Positions 45,801 through 52,781 of a DNA stretch of 64,000 nucleotides are shown piece by piece. Positions within the stretch are counted from its first letter, which is position 1. Each line of letters opens with the position of its first letter. Origin of the DNA: an uncultured Bacteroidales bacterium (lineage in GTDB: Bacteria; Bacteroidota; Bacteroidia; Bacteroidales; Paludibacteraceae). The position numbers were made by a program, and so were the translations under genes. Location: NCBI GenBank assembly GCA_902779705.1, contig CACZCR010000011.1, forward strand, positions 1 through 64,000, read 5' to 3'. The notes beneath the pieces were generated by a model. That model had not been told where the DNA came from. It did no database searches and saw only the letters and a program-made list of their open reading frames with translations.

Positions 45801-45836
45801 GCTGTCTATGACCTCAACGGTAATCGCGTTCGTTAA
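42825..45836 (+). CDS. large secreted protein with FN3 and jelly-roll domains
   Basis: 1003 residues from ATG 42825; six upstream codons are leader. Signal peptide about 1-19 (VNA). Residues about 20-200: beta domain ending KLTLVIAGG; 210-295: FN3 (STATVSWKG); 300-470: jelly-roll (LDNFVLAG); 480-730: two FN3-like units; 735-830: FN3; C-terminal beta domain to about 960. The tail IYIVRENAVYDLNGNRVR is a variant of the shared C-terminal motif. No clear promoter of the usual form upstream; it follows the terminator by 28 bp, so it may rely on read-through. Role unknown, likely surface-exposed. Confidence 0.8.
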   Translation: MKKLFLFFAAVLFCATVNADQAITINNGGSAKQSHFPIYGDNADSEGHKVQAIYLADQLKGIAEGSQIKALTFYSANQNQSWGKAEFKVSLAKTDYSYFQNSSGTWATASDGSTLTQVFDGPLSVADGELTINFATPYTYEGGNLLIQVEISRAGTYSASSFYSASSDYLIKYAHSGSSREAKQPKLTLVIAGGGDDPISQECNAPTAVTVESVTESTATVSWKGDASQYQYCLAFEGEQPDWTAATLTDQKSVSLTNLYDEQKYYLYVRSYCSATEVSETVKATFKTACARLNVPWIETFTRDASGSEAAGDVAPECWIISSANPQVTIVAVKEDDGSGEMIPTGEQYLNARGGGATSAQIFALPLFNAQLDTCELAFDYRTNVVSESYGSLEIGYMTNPSDASTFVALNKFEQTTTSQHVIFPLSGLPAGIQSIAFRFAGGTSNFGSVSLDNFVLAGIGKSAEVDFDDEDIPDASIYSLSYCEAAFTWYANNSSAFAIGLFNATSQQLVAGITVTSEECDRFAYQDGATVSSEKIYYASTKWILNVEEDGMQRGDAWATSVKNVGTASSPLLGLNPGSYQVQVYDLVQGQSGYSRGDLLATIPFTLESKEVTNLKATVAEDKASATLTWDTPELDPGERLYVRVWSGNTVAYDNFENTTDRPTSPLTVEVTEGKTYEAIVQILDRNKNPMGDEVAINFTVGVNAYEPQNPHAEVFGGDNVTFSWTAATEADAYVIELYADGEFYTTLTVHGTTKTTTMPKNATWTWTVQAFTIGSNGNYFEASMPIEGNAFTTVAADIPEDAIVLNVAEMDAFYIEPTNHYYQPGLNTWIVQFATGEEGDPGYPLAWFLVYTAKESALSGVYNTARQNLDLESTLLIPQAGKPDESMLATDAELRLNFDGFDEELFEQGYGYAYYTGSFRIVNGGKTYVAKFMETKCNSFGYTNYETGNVLNHVGMWDEDYAHGIDQIDLTDTTTRKVLIDGTIYIVRENAVYDLNGNRVR

Positions 45837-45855
45837 CCTCCATCTTGTATATACG

Positions 45856-45887
45856 AAAAATGGCTGCCCCACGGCAGCCATTTTTTG
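45856..45887 (+). terminator. terminator between convergent genes
   Basis: 13 bp stem AAAAATGGCTGCC / GGCAGCCATTTTT with loop CCAC; works for both directions (also aspA). Confidence 0.88.
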
Positions 45888-45920
45888 TACCACTAATCCA
45901 CTAATCGGTAACCCGTCCCC

Positions 45921-47306
45921 CTAGCACATATTCTTCGGATCCAGCAGCTCATCCAGCTGCTCTTTGCTCAGTATGCCGTGCTCCAGCACCAGGTCATACA
46001 CACCTTTGCCGGTCTCCAGCGCCTCTTTGGCGATCTTGGTCGATGCCTTGTAGCCGATCACCGGATTCAACGCTGTCACTATACCGATCGACTGCTTCAC
46101 CGTCTGAGCGTTGTGCGCCTTGTTGACCGTGATACCCTCGATGCACTTCTCGCGCAGTATATGCATCACGTTGCGCAGCCAAGTGATCGACTCAAAGATA
46201 CATTCGGTAATGATCGGCTCCATCACGTTCAACTGCAGCTGGCCTGCCTCGGCAGCAAAGCACACAGCCGTGTCGTTGCCTATCACCTTAAAGCATACCT
46301 GGTTGGTCACCTCCGGTATCACAGGGTTCACCTTACCCGGCATGATTGAGCTTCCCGGTGCCATTGGCGGCAGGTTGATCTCGCCCAAGCCACAACGTGG
46401 ACCGCTGGCCATCAGTCTCAGGTCATTACAGGTCTTGCTCAGCTTGACTGCCAGACGCTTAAGCGCGGCCGAATAGCTCACATATGCACCCGTGTCAGGC
46501 GTTGCCTCTACCAGGTCTTCTGCCAGCAGGAACGGCTCACCCGTCAACTCGCACATTTTCTTGGTGCACAGCTCAGCGTAACCCTTCTCGGCATTCAGTC
46601 CTGTACCGATAGCCGTACCACCCATGTTGATCTCATACAGCAGGTTGACGTTGCGCTCCAGGTTCTTGATTTCCTCCTTGAGATTGTCCGCAAACGCGTG
46701 AAACTCCTGACCGCTGGTCATCGGCACAGCGTCCTGCAGCTGGGTACGACCCATCTTGATACAGTCGCTAAACTCGTCACCTTTCTTCTCCAACGCCTCG
46801 ATCAACATCGTCAGCGCCTCTACCAGGCTTTTGTTCATGCGGATGAACGCATAACGGAACGCAGAAGGGTAGGTGTCGTTGGTCGATTGTGCACAGTTGA
46901 CGTGGTCGTTAGGCGAGCAGTACTGATATTCGCCTCGCTCGTGACCCATGATCTCCAGCGCACGGTTGGCGATCACCTCGTTGGCGTTCATGTTCACCGT
47001 TGTGCCGGCGCCGCCTTGCACCATGTCGGTTGGGAACTGGTCATGCATCTTACCGTCAATGATCTCGCGGCACGCTTGCGCGATTGCGCTGTAGATCTCG
47101 TCGTTGATCACGCCCAACTCATGGTTGGCCTCCACAGCTGCCAACTTGATGTACGCCATCGCGATGATGTACTCCGGAAAATCCGACATCTTCAGACACG
47201 ACACCTTGTAGTTGTTGATACCACGCTGCGTCTGTACGCCGTAGTATGCCTCTGCAGGCACCTTCAACTCGCCCAGCAGATCGGACTCAATACGATATTT
47301 TTCCAT
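45921..47306 (-). CDS. aspA: aspartate ammonia-lyase
   Basis: 461 residues. Converts L-aspartate to fumarate and ammonia. Signature GSSIMPGKVNPV with the catalytic-loop Ser, plus TDMVQGGAGTTVNMNANEV and SPNDHVNCAQSTNDTYPS, identify the fumarase/aspartase family; aspartase is preferred over class II fumarase by overall resemblance (QTQRGINNY, STNDTYPSAFRYA). It would feed fumarate respiration, in keeping with NQR. Its leader is a word tract shared with fabG. Confidence 0.9.
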   Translation of the reverse strand: MEKYRIESDLLGELKVPAEAYYGVQTQRGINNYKVSCLKMSDFPEYIIAMAYIKLAAVEANHELGVINDEIYSAIAQACREIIDGKMHDQFPTDMVQGGAGTTVNMNANEVIANRALEIMGHERGEYQYCSPNDHVNCAQSTNDTYPSAFRYAFIRMNKSLVEALTMLIEALEKKGDEFSDCIKMGRTQLQDAVPMTSGQEFHAFADNLKEEIKNLERNVNLLYEINMGGTAIGTGLNAEKGYAELCTKKMCELTGEPFLLAEDLVEATPDTGAYVSYSAALKRLAVKLSKTCNDLRLMASGPRCGLGEINLPPMAPGSSIMPGKVNPVIPEVTNQVCFKVIGNDTAVCFAAEAGQLQLNVMEPIITECIFESITWLRNVMHILREKCIEGITVNKAHNAQTVKQSIGIVTALNPVIGYKASTKIAKEALETGKGVYDLVLEHGILSKEQLDELLDPKNMC

Positions 47307-47428
47307 AGTATAATTGTGTTGTTTATTGACAATTTTACGATTTACAATTTACGATTTATTGACGAGTTTTATAATTGTTCAATTGTTCAATAATTCAATC
47401 AATTGTCCAATCGTCACTTGTCCAATCG
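47307..47428 (-). repeat. word tract between ftsY and aspA
   Basis: Read on the minus strand: GACGATTGGACAAGTGACGATTGGACAATTGATTG-type words, then ATCGTAAATTG words to the aspA ATG. About 55 bp coincide with the tract before fabG. Confidence 0.8.
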
Positions 47429-48388
47429 TCACTTGTCAGTCCCTATGAGGGACTTGACAAACTCCACTCTGTTGAAGCATTGCAGGTCGGTCATCTGCTC
47501 GCCCAGTCCGATGTACTTAACCGGTATCTTAAACTGGTCGCTTATGCCGATCACTACGCCACCTTTGGCAGTGCCGTCCAGCTTGGTGATAGCCAGCGAA
47601 CTCACCTGCGTAGCAGCCGTGAACTGGCGTGCTTGTTCAAACGCGTTCTGACCTGTCGAGCCGTCCAGCACCAGCATCACGTCGTGCGGTGCATCGGGCA
47701 CCACTTTCTGCATCACGTTCTTGATCTTGGTCAACTCGTTCATCAGGCCGACTTTGTTGTGCAGTCGTCCTGCTGTGTCTATCAGCACCACGTCTGCATC
47801 GTTGGCCTTGGCCGATTGGAGCGTGTCAAACGCTACCGATGCGGGGTCTGAACCCTGCTGCTGTTTGATCACCGGCACGCCTACGCGCTCGCCCCATATA
47901 CACAGCTGCTCTACTGCAGCGGCGCGGAACGTGTCTGCAGCGCCCAAATACACCTTTTTGCCGGCCTGTTTATATTGGTACGCCAGCTTACCGATGGTCG
48001 TCGTCTTGCCTACGCCGTTCACGCCCACTACCATCACTACGTACGGCTTAGCCGGGAGTGGGGCAGAGAAGTCCTCTACGTCGGCCACGTTGTTCTCTTG
48101 CAGCAACGCGGCTATCTCGTCCACCAGTATCGCGTTCAGCTCGTCTGTACCTACATATTTATCGCGTTTCACGCGCTCTTGTATACGCTCGATGATACGC
48201 AATGTTGTCTCTACACCTACGTCGGAGGTAATCAGTGCTTCTTCCAGATTGTCAAGCACTTCGTCATCAACGGTTGACTTACCAACGATGGCGTGTCCTA
48301 TTTTTGACAGCACAGATTCTTTGCTCTTCTCCAGTCCCTTGTCGAGCGTCTCTTTTTTCTCTTTACTAAACCATCCAAAAAATGCCAT
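47429..48388 (-). CDS. ftsY: signal recognition particle receptor FtsY
   Basis: 319 residues. N-terminal helical N domain, then G domain: G1 GVNGVGKTTTIGKLA, DTFRAAAVEQL, G3 DTAGRLHNK, G4 TKLDGTAKGG and GLGEQMTDL. It docks ribosome-SRP complexes at the inner membrane. The acidic N-terminal extension is short, as usual in Bacteroidota. The leader contains a CCGGAG-GCT-CTCCGG stem-loop and an upstream ATG frame of 23 codons (MPPEALRLQ...) overlapping the ftsY start; the promoter-leader is duplicated, inverted, at 58138-58224. Confidence 0.95.
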   Translation of the reverse strand: MAFFGWFSKEKKETLDKGLEKSKESVLSKIGHAIVGKSTVDDEVLDNLEEALITSDVGVETTLRIIERIQERVKRDKYVGTDELNAILVDEIAALLQENNVADVEDFSAPLPAKPYVVMVVGVNGVGKTTTIGKLAYQYKQAGKKVYLGAADTFRAAAVEQLCIWGERVGVPVIKQQQGSDPASVAFDTLQSAKANDADVVLIDTAGRLHNKVGLMNELTKIKNVMQKVVPDAPHDVMLVLDGSTGQNAFEQARQFTAATQVSSLAITKLDGTAKGGVVIGISDQFKIPVKYIGLGEQMTDLQCFNRVEFVKSLIGTDK

Positions 48389-48403
48389 AATATCTCAATT
48401 TGC

Positions 48404-48491
48404 AATTTCGCTGCAACCGGAGAGCCTCCGGAGGCATAATTATTCAAAATCGCTGCAAAGTTACGAAAAAAATCTGACATATGCAAATTTT
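48404..48491 (-). repeat. left copy of an 88 bp promoter-leader inverted repeat
   Basis: Read on the minus strand this is the ftsY promoter and leader. The right copy (58138-58224) is nearly identical in the opposite orientation, with two or three small indels. The 9.6 kb between them is the accessory island. Confidence 0.85.
48456..48487 (-). promoter_or_regulatory. ftsY promoter
   Basis: Minus strand: TTTG (48484-48487), 20 bp, TAACTTTG (48456-48463). Confidence 0.85.
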
Positions 48492-48492
48492 A

Positions 48493-48524
48493 TTTGCTAA
48501 TCTCGTTTTTTTTCACTACCTTTG
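48493..48524 (+). promoter_or_regulatory. island promoter for a short RNA or attenuated leader
   Basis: TTTG (48493-48496), 20 bp, TACCTTTG (48517-48524). It abuts the left inverted repeat. It lacks the TATAT palindrome of chromosomal promoters. Confidence 0.75.
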
Positions 48525-48530
48525 CACCCA

Positions 48531-48637
48531 AATTCGTGGCATACATAAAAGGTCCCTTAAATTTCGACAAACATATCTCATAAAAACAGGTCTCTTATCC
48601 TATATTTTTGTAGTCCCAAGTAACGGGACTTTTTTTG
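48531..48637 (+). ncRNA. candidate ~107 nt small RNA or attenuated leader
   Basis: Defined only by a promoter at one end and an intrinsic terminator (48612-48636) at the other. There is no ATG-started frame within. It could be a leader controlling the genes from 48672 onward. Confidence 0.4.
48612..48636 (+). terminator. intrinsic terminator AGTCCC/GGGACT
   Basis: AGTCCC, loop AAGTAAC, GGGACT, then seven T. A second hairpin, CTACTAC/GTAGTAG, follows at 48639-48660. Confidence 0.75.
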
Positions 48638-48671
48638 GCTACTACTCCTTCTCGTAGTAGCTCTATTCATC

Positions 48672-49091
48672 GTGTGGTTAGGTTCGCGTGACACGCGGCA
48701 TCGCAATCTCGTTTATTGCGAGCATATTCCTGAGCTTTACGTGCCCGTATTCTATTGCGCGGACTCGCTTAATTCTTATATGGAGCGCGCGACGCGCGAC
48801 TCTTCTGATCTGGAGGCAATTACTATTGTCGCCACGGCGGCGTATAATGTCCGTGTTTTCGATAAGCAGGCTTTCGATTCGCTGCCGGCGATCGAGCTCG
48901 ACAAGGCGGACGCGCTACTCATGCGCGCAGCGGAGAGAGGCTACGAACCGGCTTTTGTCATCATTCGTTATCTGAACGATCTCAAGGTCTGGAATCACCC
49001 CATTCCGGAAGCCAATCCCACCTTCTCCGAAGACGGCACCCTCCCCGCTCCCAACGACCCGGACTATACCAAAATGGTAGTTAAGAAATAA
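48672..49091 (+). CDS. hypothetical protein, possibly missing its N-terminal anchor
   Basis: 139 residues from a GTG start. No family recognised. The middle has helical NSYMERATRDSSDLEAITIVATAAYN and LLMRAAERGYEPAFVIIRYL. Odd: upstream, in frame and without a stop, codons 48624-48671 read RDFFWLLLLLVVALFIVW, a convincing TM helix, but no start codon precedes it before the TAA at 48621. Either translation starts at a rare codon, or the gene has lost its original start next to the T7 tract. The end is 30 bp before the restriction genes. Confidence 0.5.
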   Translation: MWLGSRDTRHRNLVYCEHIPELYVPVFYCADSLNSYMERATRDSSDLEAITIVATAAYNVRVFDKQAFDSLPAIELDKADALLMRAAERGYEPAFVIIRYLNDLKVWNHPIPEANPTFSEDGTLPAPNDPDYTKMVVKK

Positions 49092-49121
49092 ATCCCTCTA
49101 ACGATAAAGAGATAATACTAT

Positions 49122-50909
49122 ATGAGAACTGAAGATCAAGTAAGAAGTGATGCCGCCATTATTCTTGGATTTAATGAAGTGGAAAATGGCATAAAGCAAG
49201 GCGTAGGACAATTAACTACCTTTAATGAGCTCGGTTTTTCCGGTGTGAGCGACAAGCCGGACGGCTGGTATCTACCAGACGATAGAGGGAGCGTTGCTAT
49301 TATATTTGAGGCGAAAGCAGAGAGGGTTGATATATCCAAACAAAAGTGGGTAGACGAGGTGTTAAAAAATATCCGGATAGCCAATACTAAATATAGCAAA
49401 GTCGTTGGTATTCTGTATAATGGTGTAGAGATACGTGTGTTTAAGAATGAGGAAGAAGTGACCTCTCCGGCCGCTACTTTGCAGCAAAAGTCTTACTATA
49501 TTTCACTTTTTACCGGAGAGAAGATAGATAAGAAGAAGATATATAGCCTGACAAAACAAATCAACGATTGCCTGCATACAGAGTTCGGACTGAAGAATCT
49601 TAACCACCGAATGATATTTACAGCGTGCGCGTTAGTTGCTAAACGGTACGGTGCTTTGCTGCATAAGGGGATGAATTTTCAAACCCTGAAGCAAAGTATT
49701 CTAAGTACTCTTTCTAATGAGATACAAGCGGATGTACAGCAAAATATCAAACTACAATACCTCACAAAAGTATATGACGGTATTGAGGTAAATAATGAGA
49801 ATAATCAAGAGGCTATAGATAATTTTATCAAATGGGTTGCAGAAATATCGGAGTGTGTCAATTCCGATAATTGGAATGGTGAGGATGTAATGGGTATCTT
49901 CTTTAATGAGTTTAACCGCTATAAGAAAAAATCCGAGTCGGGACAGATCTTTACTCCCGACCACATTACTTCCTTCATGTATCGTCTCATTGATGTACAT
50001 AAATCCGACCGCGTTTTAGATGCTACTTGTGGTTCGGGTGCGTTCCTTGTAAAGGCGATGTGTAATATGATCAAGGAAGCTGGTGGTATAAATACAATCG
50101 AGGCAAAACAAATCAAAGGACAACAACTATACGGGATAGAGAACGATAAGGATATTTATGCGCTTGCGTGCGCAAATATGCTTATACATAAGGACGGGAA
50201 GACCAATCTGGAATTTCTCGATTCACGTAGTACGGAAGCCGGAGAATGGATTAAATCCAAAGATATTACGAAGGTTCTTATGAACCCGCCTTATGAGCGT
50301 AAATACGGCTGCTTGAAAATAGTACAAAACGTGCTGGATTCGGTACCCGAAGGGACAAAATGCGCGTTTATTCTTCCTGATAAGAAATTAGAGAAAGACT
50401 TTACAGATAACAGGTTTGGAAATAAACTCCTGAAGAAGCACCGTCTTACTACTATCATAAAACTGCCAGAGAATTTATTCTTTGGTGTTGGTGTCACTAC
50501 ATCAATCTTTGTCTTTACAGCAGGACAGCCACAAGCAGGCAGGGATATTATCGGCTACTATATTGAAGAAGACGGACTTGTTACCGTTAAGAACCAAGGA
50601 CGCCAGGATATATATGAGCGTTGGCCCGAGAAAGAAGACTATTGGGTAACATCGATTCAAAACGGCACAGACGAACTATATAATACTCGACAGATAATTC
50701 ATCCCTCGGAGCACCTTTCCTACCAGATGCCAGAAAAGCCTTTCGAGATTTTTGAGGAGGATTTTATCAAGACCATGACGGACTACGAGTTCTTCCGGCA
50801 AGGAATAGACGTAAAGGCCTTTAATGAGAAACTGCTACAAACAATTATGTATAGCAGTTCAGTTAACCAATTACTTAACACCACTACCATAACCATCAAA
50901 AGCGAATAA
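49122..50909 (+). CDS. BcgI-like restriction enzyme, nuclease-adenine methylase subunit
   Basis: 595 residues. N-terminal PD-(D/E)XK-type nuclease: Asp in SDKPDGWYLP and EAK in VAIIFEAKAER (about residues 45-70). Middle helical domain, then an N6-adenine methylase with motif I DATCGSGAFLVKA and motif IV NPPY in MNPPYERKY. Nuclease plus methylase in one chain, followed one base later by an S-type subunit, is the plan of type IIB/IIG BcgI systems, which cut on both sides of their site. It acts in cytoplasmic defence or selfish maintenance of the island. AT-richer than the flanking chromosome. Confidence 0.87.
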   Translation: MRTEDQVRSDAAIILGFNEVENGIKQGVGQLTTFNELGFSGVSDKPDGWYLPDDRGSVAIIFEAKAERVDISKQKWVDEVLKNIRIANTKYSKVVGILYNGVEIRVFKNEEEVTSPAATLQQKSYYISLFTGEKIDKKKIYSLTKQINDCLHTEFGLKNLNHRMIFTACALVAKRYGALLHKGMNFQTLKQSILSTLSNEIQADVQQNIKLQYLTKVYDGIEVNNENNQEAIDNFIKWVAEISECVNSDNWNGEDVMGIFFNEFNRYKKKSESGQIFTPDHITSFMYRLIDVHKSDRVLDATCGSGAFLVKAMCNMIKEAGGINTIEAKQIKGQQLYGIENDKDIYALACANMLIHKDGKTNLEFLDSRSTEAGEWIKSKDITKVLMNPPYERKYGCLKIVQNVLDSVPEGTKCAFILPDKKLEKDFTDNRFGNKLLKKHRLTTIIKLPENLFFGVGVTTSIFVFTAGQPQAGRDIIGYYIEEDGLVTVKNQGRQDIYERWPEKEDYWVTSIQNGTDELYNTRQIIHPSEHLSYQMPEKPFEIFEEDFIKTMTDYEFFRQGIDVKAFNEKLLQTIMYSSSVNQLLNTTTITIKSE

Positions 50910-50910
50910 C

Positions 50911-52023
50911 ATGAAACGCATTGATACATCGAAGTGGAATGAGTTCCAAGTGAAGGAATTGTTTGTTACTGAGAAAGATGGCAAACAAGTTCCGACGGGT
51001 GCAAGTATCCCTAAGTTAGAACTTAAAGATAATGGTTCTACTCCTCGCATATCAGTTACTGGTATAAATAATGGGATATTAGGATATTTTGATTATATCG
51101 GTTTGAATGCAAATAATTACCGCATATATAATAATTTTATAAGCGTTTCTTTCTTAGGGACTGTTTTTTATCAAAAAGGCTCTGCTTCTCTTGATATGAA
51201 GGTCCATTGCTTAAAACCGTTAAATACCGAATTAAATGAATACACAGGATCGTTTCTTGTTGCAGCCATAAAGGCTTCATTAAAGAATTATGCGTATTCA
51301 GATCAGTTATCAAGTACAGTCCTACCTAATGTAAACATAAAACTCCCTGCTACTCCCTCCAACGAACCCGATTGGGAGTTTATGGAGAATTACATGCGCA
51401 AGTATGAGCAACAAACAAGTGACTCGATAAAGGCTCTAAAACATCTTACCGAAACCCACAAACCTAAACGCATTGATACATCTAATTGGAAGGAGTTCAC
51501 TCTGAAGGAAATAGGCTTTGAGAATTTTCATGGTAAGCGACTAACAAAAGCTGAGCGCAAAGATGGAAATACTCCATTTATTACAGCGGGCAAAGAAAAT
51601 CAAGGGATTATAGGAACTATTGGTAATAATAGGCCTACATACAATAATGCAATTACGGTAGATATGTTTGGAAACGTATTTTATCACCAAGGCGAATTAG
51701 CTGGAGATGATAATATCTACTTTTTTGTAAACGACACATTAAACGAGTATGTAAAACAATTTATAGTAGTATCGTTGCAAAGCGTGATTAAGTCTTCTTT
51801 CGAATATAGAGATCAATTTAGACAAGATAATGCTGATAATGCCAAAGTATACCTGCCTATTACTTCATCCGGTGAGCCAGATTGGAATCTAATGGAGCAA
51901 TATATGCGACAGGTAGAGCTACAGGTCAAAAATTCAATCATTGCTCTAACAACACCAACACCACAAGTACAACAAGAAACCAACCTCGTCAACTACGGCA
52001 CCGTAAACATTTACGAGAGATAA
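50911..52023 (+). CDS. BcgI-like target-recognition (S) subunit
   Basis: 370 residues, two half-repeats: KRIDTSKWNEFQVKELF (about 2-18) and KRIDTSNWKEFTLKEIGF (about 186-203) start the two recognition domains; EPDWEFMENYMRKYE (about 151) and EPDWNLMEQYMRQVE (about 323) start the two spacing helices. Each half binds one half of a bipartite site. The two TRDs differ, so the site is asymmetric. The tail NYGTVNIYER resembles the start of the next protein (NFGVVNFYEN). Confidence 0.88.
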   Translation: MKRIDTSKWNEFQVKELFVTEKDGKQVPTGASIPKLELKDNGSTPRISVTGINNGILGYFDYIGLNANNYRIYNNFISVSFLGTVFYQKGSASLDMKVHCLKPLNTELNEYTGSFLVAAIKASLKNYAYSDQLSSTVLPNVNIKLPATPSNEPDWEFMENYMRKYEQQTSDSIKALKHLTETHKPKRIDTSNWKEFTLKEIGFENFHGKRLTKAERKDGNTPFITAGKENQGIIGTIGNNRPTYNNAITVDMFGNVFYHQGELAGDDNIYFFVNDTLNEYVKQFIVVSLQSVIKSSFEYRDQFRQDNADNAKVYLPITSSGEPDWNLMEQYMRQVELQVKNSIIALTTPTPQVQQETNLVNYGTVNIYER

Positions 52024-52091
52024 AGTACGGTCAGCTCTTAGACCTTAAACTGGAGGACATATAGCGCACAGCGCAAGAAGGCATAATTCTT

Positions 52092-52201
52092 AACGGCAAG
52101 TCGGCAAACTTATTAGTAACGAAAAGAATGTATGTCCCTTTTAACCGTGTAACCGCATGGGTGAGAGGGATATTCGTTACGAGTTTGCCGACTTTGCCGT
52201 T
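52092..52201 (+). repeat. 110 bp imperfect palindrome (MITE-like or structural)
   Basis: AACGGCAAGTCGGCAAACT at the left end pairs with AGTTTGCCGACTTTGCCGTT at the right, then GTAACGAA with TTCGTTAC and TCCCT with AGGGA further in. It would fold into one long hairpin. A 36-codon frame (52128-52238) inside it overlaps the next start by ATGA. Confidence 0.82.
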
Positions 52202-52234
52202 TATCCCTCCCGCCTGTGCTTTTTTTAGAAAATT

Positions 52235-52621
52235 ATGACAGCTAATATCAACAACTTTGGAGTAGTCAACTTCTACGAAAACAACGCTCCTAAACAAGAG
52301 CCATCTAAGAAAGCAGAACCCGTCTGCGAAGATATCACACCAGTTCAAGAAGACAATCCCCAACCTATAGATTCTATCATTTTTACCAAGAAAGCTAAGA
52401 AGGAGGGCAAACAGCAGCTTATCCTCTCAACCTTGCGGCGATCCGTCGAGGGGCGACGTGACAAAACCCGTGCTTTTGTACAAGAACTACAGGAGTGGCA
52501 AAAAGAGGGGTATATTGATGCCCATTACAACGCACGCGTTATGTACGATGAGTTAGACAAATTGACTCCTCTAACGTTCGGTTATGAGGTCTTCAAAAAG
52601 CATTATAACAATACGATTTAG
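52235..52621 (+). CDS. hypothetical protein with charged helical C-terminus
   Basis: 128 residues. N-terminal INNFGVVNFYEN repeats the tail motif of the upstream S subunit; a proline/acid-rich linker follows (about 15-45), then a basic region KKAKKEGKQQLILSTLRRSVEGRRDKTRAFVQELQ and a helical end. No family recognised. The shared motif suggests it belongs with the restriction system, perhaps as an accessory or regulator. Confidence 0.55.
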   Translation: MTANINNFGVVNFYENNAPKQEPSKKAEPVCEDITPVQEDNPQPIDSIIFTKKAKKEGKQQLILSTLRRSVEGRRDKTRAFVQELQEWQKEGYIDAHYNARVMYDELDKLTPLTFGYEVFKKHYNNTI

Positions 52622-52624
52622 CAT

Positions 52625-52691
52625 TACCGATTTGTTACCGTTTTAGTACCGTTTTAGTACCGAAAGTACCGAAATATTACCGTCAGTACCG
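52625..52691 (+). repeat. seven TACCG boxes at ~11 bp spacing
   Basis: TACCG begins at 52625, 52636, 52647, 52658, 52667, 52678 and 52687: steps 11, 11, 11, 9, 11, 9, so mostly on one face of the helix. Directly upstream of a terminator-promoter; operator-like. Confidence 0.8.
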
Positions 52692-52694
52692 AAC

Positions 52695-52724
52695 GAGTCC
52701 CGATTTTTGGGACTCTTTTTTTTT
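52695..52724 (+). terminator. terminator overlapping the next promoter
   Basis: GAGTCCC, loop GATTTTT, GGGACTC, nine T. The -33 TTTG of the following promoter is partly the loop. Confidence 0.85.
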
Positions 52725-52737
52725 ATTCTGAACTTTG
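52706..52737 (+). promoter_or_regulatory. island promoter inside a terminator
   Basis: TTTG (52706-52709, within the hairpin), 20 bp, GAACTTTG (52730-52737). The first base of the -7 box deviates from T. Confidence 0.65.
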
Positions 52738-52781
52738 CACCGGATTTCCGAGTCGGCAACGTCGCCGCTCATAAAGATCCG

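Noticed and set aside
52128..52238. 36-codon ORF (MYVPFNRV...) overlapping the next start by ATGA
   Set aside because: It lies wholly within the 110 bp palindrome; coding is more simply a by-product of the repeat. Noted in the repeat entry.
52625..52691. CRISPR array
   Set aside because: Repeats are only 5 bp at 9-11 bp spacing; no 23-40 bp repeat/spacer pattern and no cas genes. The same applies to TAACCCA and ATCGTAA arrays.
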